From Zeugodacus cucurbitae (lineage: Eukaryota > Arthropoda > Insecta > Diptera > Tephritidae): 64,000 nucleotides of DNA. Location of the stretch: assembly GCF_028554725.1 (NCBI RefSeq), contig NC_071671.1:57864501-57928500 (forward strand). Direction: 5' to 3'. The notes under the pieces are model-generated. The model had not been told where the DNA came from. It was given only the letters and a program-made list of their open reading frames with translations, and did not search any database. Positions 62,907 through 64,000 of this stretch are shown piece after piece. Numbering within the stretch: position 1 is the stretch's first letter; every line of letters begins with the position of its first letter. A program made the position numbers and the translations under genes.

Positions 62907-63942
62907 GTATAACTCGTACAGCTCATCGTTCCATCGTCTGCGGTATTCGCCGTTGCCAATGTTCTTAGTACCATAAATCTTGCGCAAAATTTTCCTCTCG
63001 AAAACTCTTAGTGTCGTCTCATCTGATGTTCGTAGAGTTTGATTTTGGTTCGTCGAGAGAGGACTTTACTTTTCAATTGCCTACCCAGTCCAAAGTAGCA
63101 CCTGTTGGCAAGAGTTATTCTGTGCTGGATTTCGAGGCTGACATTGTTCGTATTGTTGATGCTGGTTCCCAGGTATACGAAATTATCTACTACCTCGAAG
63201 TTATGACTGTCAACAGTGACGTGGGAGCCAAGACGCGAATGCGCCGAATGTTTGTTTGATGATAGGAGATATTTCGTCTTGTCCTCATTCACCTCCAGAC
63301 CCATTCGCTTCGCCTCCTTATCCATGCGGGAAAAAGCAGAACAAACGGCGCGGTTGTTGCTTCCGATGATATCAATATCATCGGCGTACGCCAGGAGCTG
63401 TACACTCTTGTAGAAGATTGTACCTTCTCTATTTAGCTCTGCAGCTCTTATAATTTTTTCCAGCATCAGGTTAAAGAAGTCGCACGATAGTGAGTCACCT
63501 TGTCTGAAACCTCGTTTGGTATCGAACGGCTCGGAGAGGTCCTTCCCAATCATGACGGAGCTTTTGGTGTTGCTCAACGTCAATTTACACAGCCATATTA
63601 GTTTTGCGGGGATACCAAATTCAGACATCGCGGCGTAAAGGCAACTCCTTTTCGTGCTGTCGAAAGCAGCTTTAAAATCGACAAAAAGGTGGTGTGTGTC
63701 GATCCTCTTTTCACGGGTCTTCTCCAAGATTTGGCGCATGGTGAATATCTGGTCAGTTGTCGATTTTCCAGGTCTAAAGTCACACTGATAAGGTCCAATC
63801 AGTTCGTTGACGGTGGGCTTTAGTCTTTCACACAGTACGCTCGATAGAACCTTGTATGCGATATTTAGGAGGCTGATCCCACGGTAATTGGCGCAGATTG
63901 TGGGATCTCCCTTTTTATGGATTGGGCAGAGCACACTGAGAA
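62907..63942 (-). mobile_element. Non-LTR retrotransposon fragment, reverse transcriptase (broken)
   Basis: 308 codons of open reverse transcriptase (63934-63008): CPIHKKGDP, NYRGISLLNIAYKVLS, GPYQCDFRPGKSTTDQIF, motif A FVDFKAAFDS, motif B RGFRQGDSLSCDF, motif C LAYADDIDII, and ITLANRCYFGLGRQLKSK. The frame then ends abnormally (MRRH, stop). The next conserved piece, SDETTLRVFERKILRKIYG to WNDELYELY, continues in another frame, so roughly 20 residues of the usual linking region are lost. The 5' end, with the endonuclease domain, is cut off near 63942 and the 3' end near 62907. Clade not settled (RTE- or CR1-like). Confidence 0.87.
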
Positions 63943-64000
63943 TATTTATATATAGTAATATAAAATTAATGTTTCTGTTATGTTCGTCCTCAATTTCAAC

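Noticed and set aside
1..64000. CRISPR arrays, rRNA genes, intact tRNAs, bacterial-type operons
   Set aside because: None seen; the whole window has eukaryotic gene structure and no regularly spaced direct-repeat array of the CRISPR type.

Overview
The window looks like a piece of chromosome from a higher fly, most likely a tephritid fruit fly. This rests on the high A+T content, GT-AG introns ranging from about 60 bp to 6 kb, and proteins that closely resemble Drosophila coronin, the TGIF homeodomain proteins and a ZAD zinc-finger protein. TATGTA/CATA microsatellites are dense. No bacterial, viral or CRISPR content was seen. The species call is an inference.

Layout. Positions 405-10865 (minus) hold a mitochondrial SLC25A32-type folate/FAD carrier gene with a 5.9 kb first intron and two mutually exclusive C-termini. 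Positions 15233-24788 (minus) hold coronin in six coding exons, with a 6 kb first intron and an inverted-repeat element inside intron 4. About 9 kb of apparently non-coding DNA follows. Positions 33906-35351 (minus) encode a trihelix/MADF-like DNA-binding protein with a BESS-like C-terminus. Two small secreted glycine-rich proteins follow on the plus strand (37554-38084 and 40003-40556), each with a TATA box and a tiny first coding exon. A helical-repeat protein of unknown function (42558-43945, plus) converges on two tandem piggyBac-derived genes (44227-46074 and 46695-48620, minus). Positions 50726-54233 (plus) hold a nine-exon TGIF/achintya-vismay homeobox gene. Positions 59260-60522 (plus) hold the first two coding exons of a ZAD zinc-finger gene that runs out of the window. 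The right end carries transposon relics: an unclassified repeat, a Tc1-like element and a non-LTR retrotransposon fragment.

The genes do not form one pathway; this is an ordinary euchromatic gene string. The most notable parts are the tandem pair of intact but catalytically degenerate piggyBac-derived proteins, the exchangeable last helix of the carrier, the inverted-repeat element with an internal duplication in coronin intron 4, and an unclassified repeat present twice about 20 kb apart. All exon boundaries were read by eye from splice consensus and reading-frame continuity. Untranslated exons could mostly not be placed.
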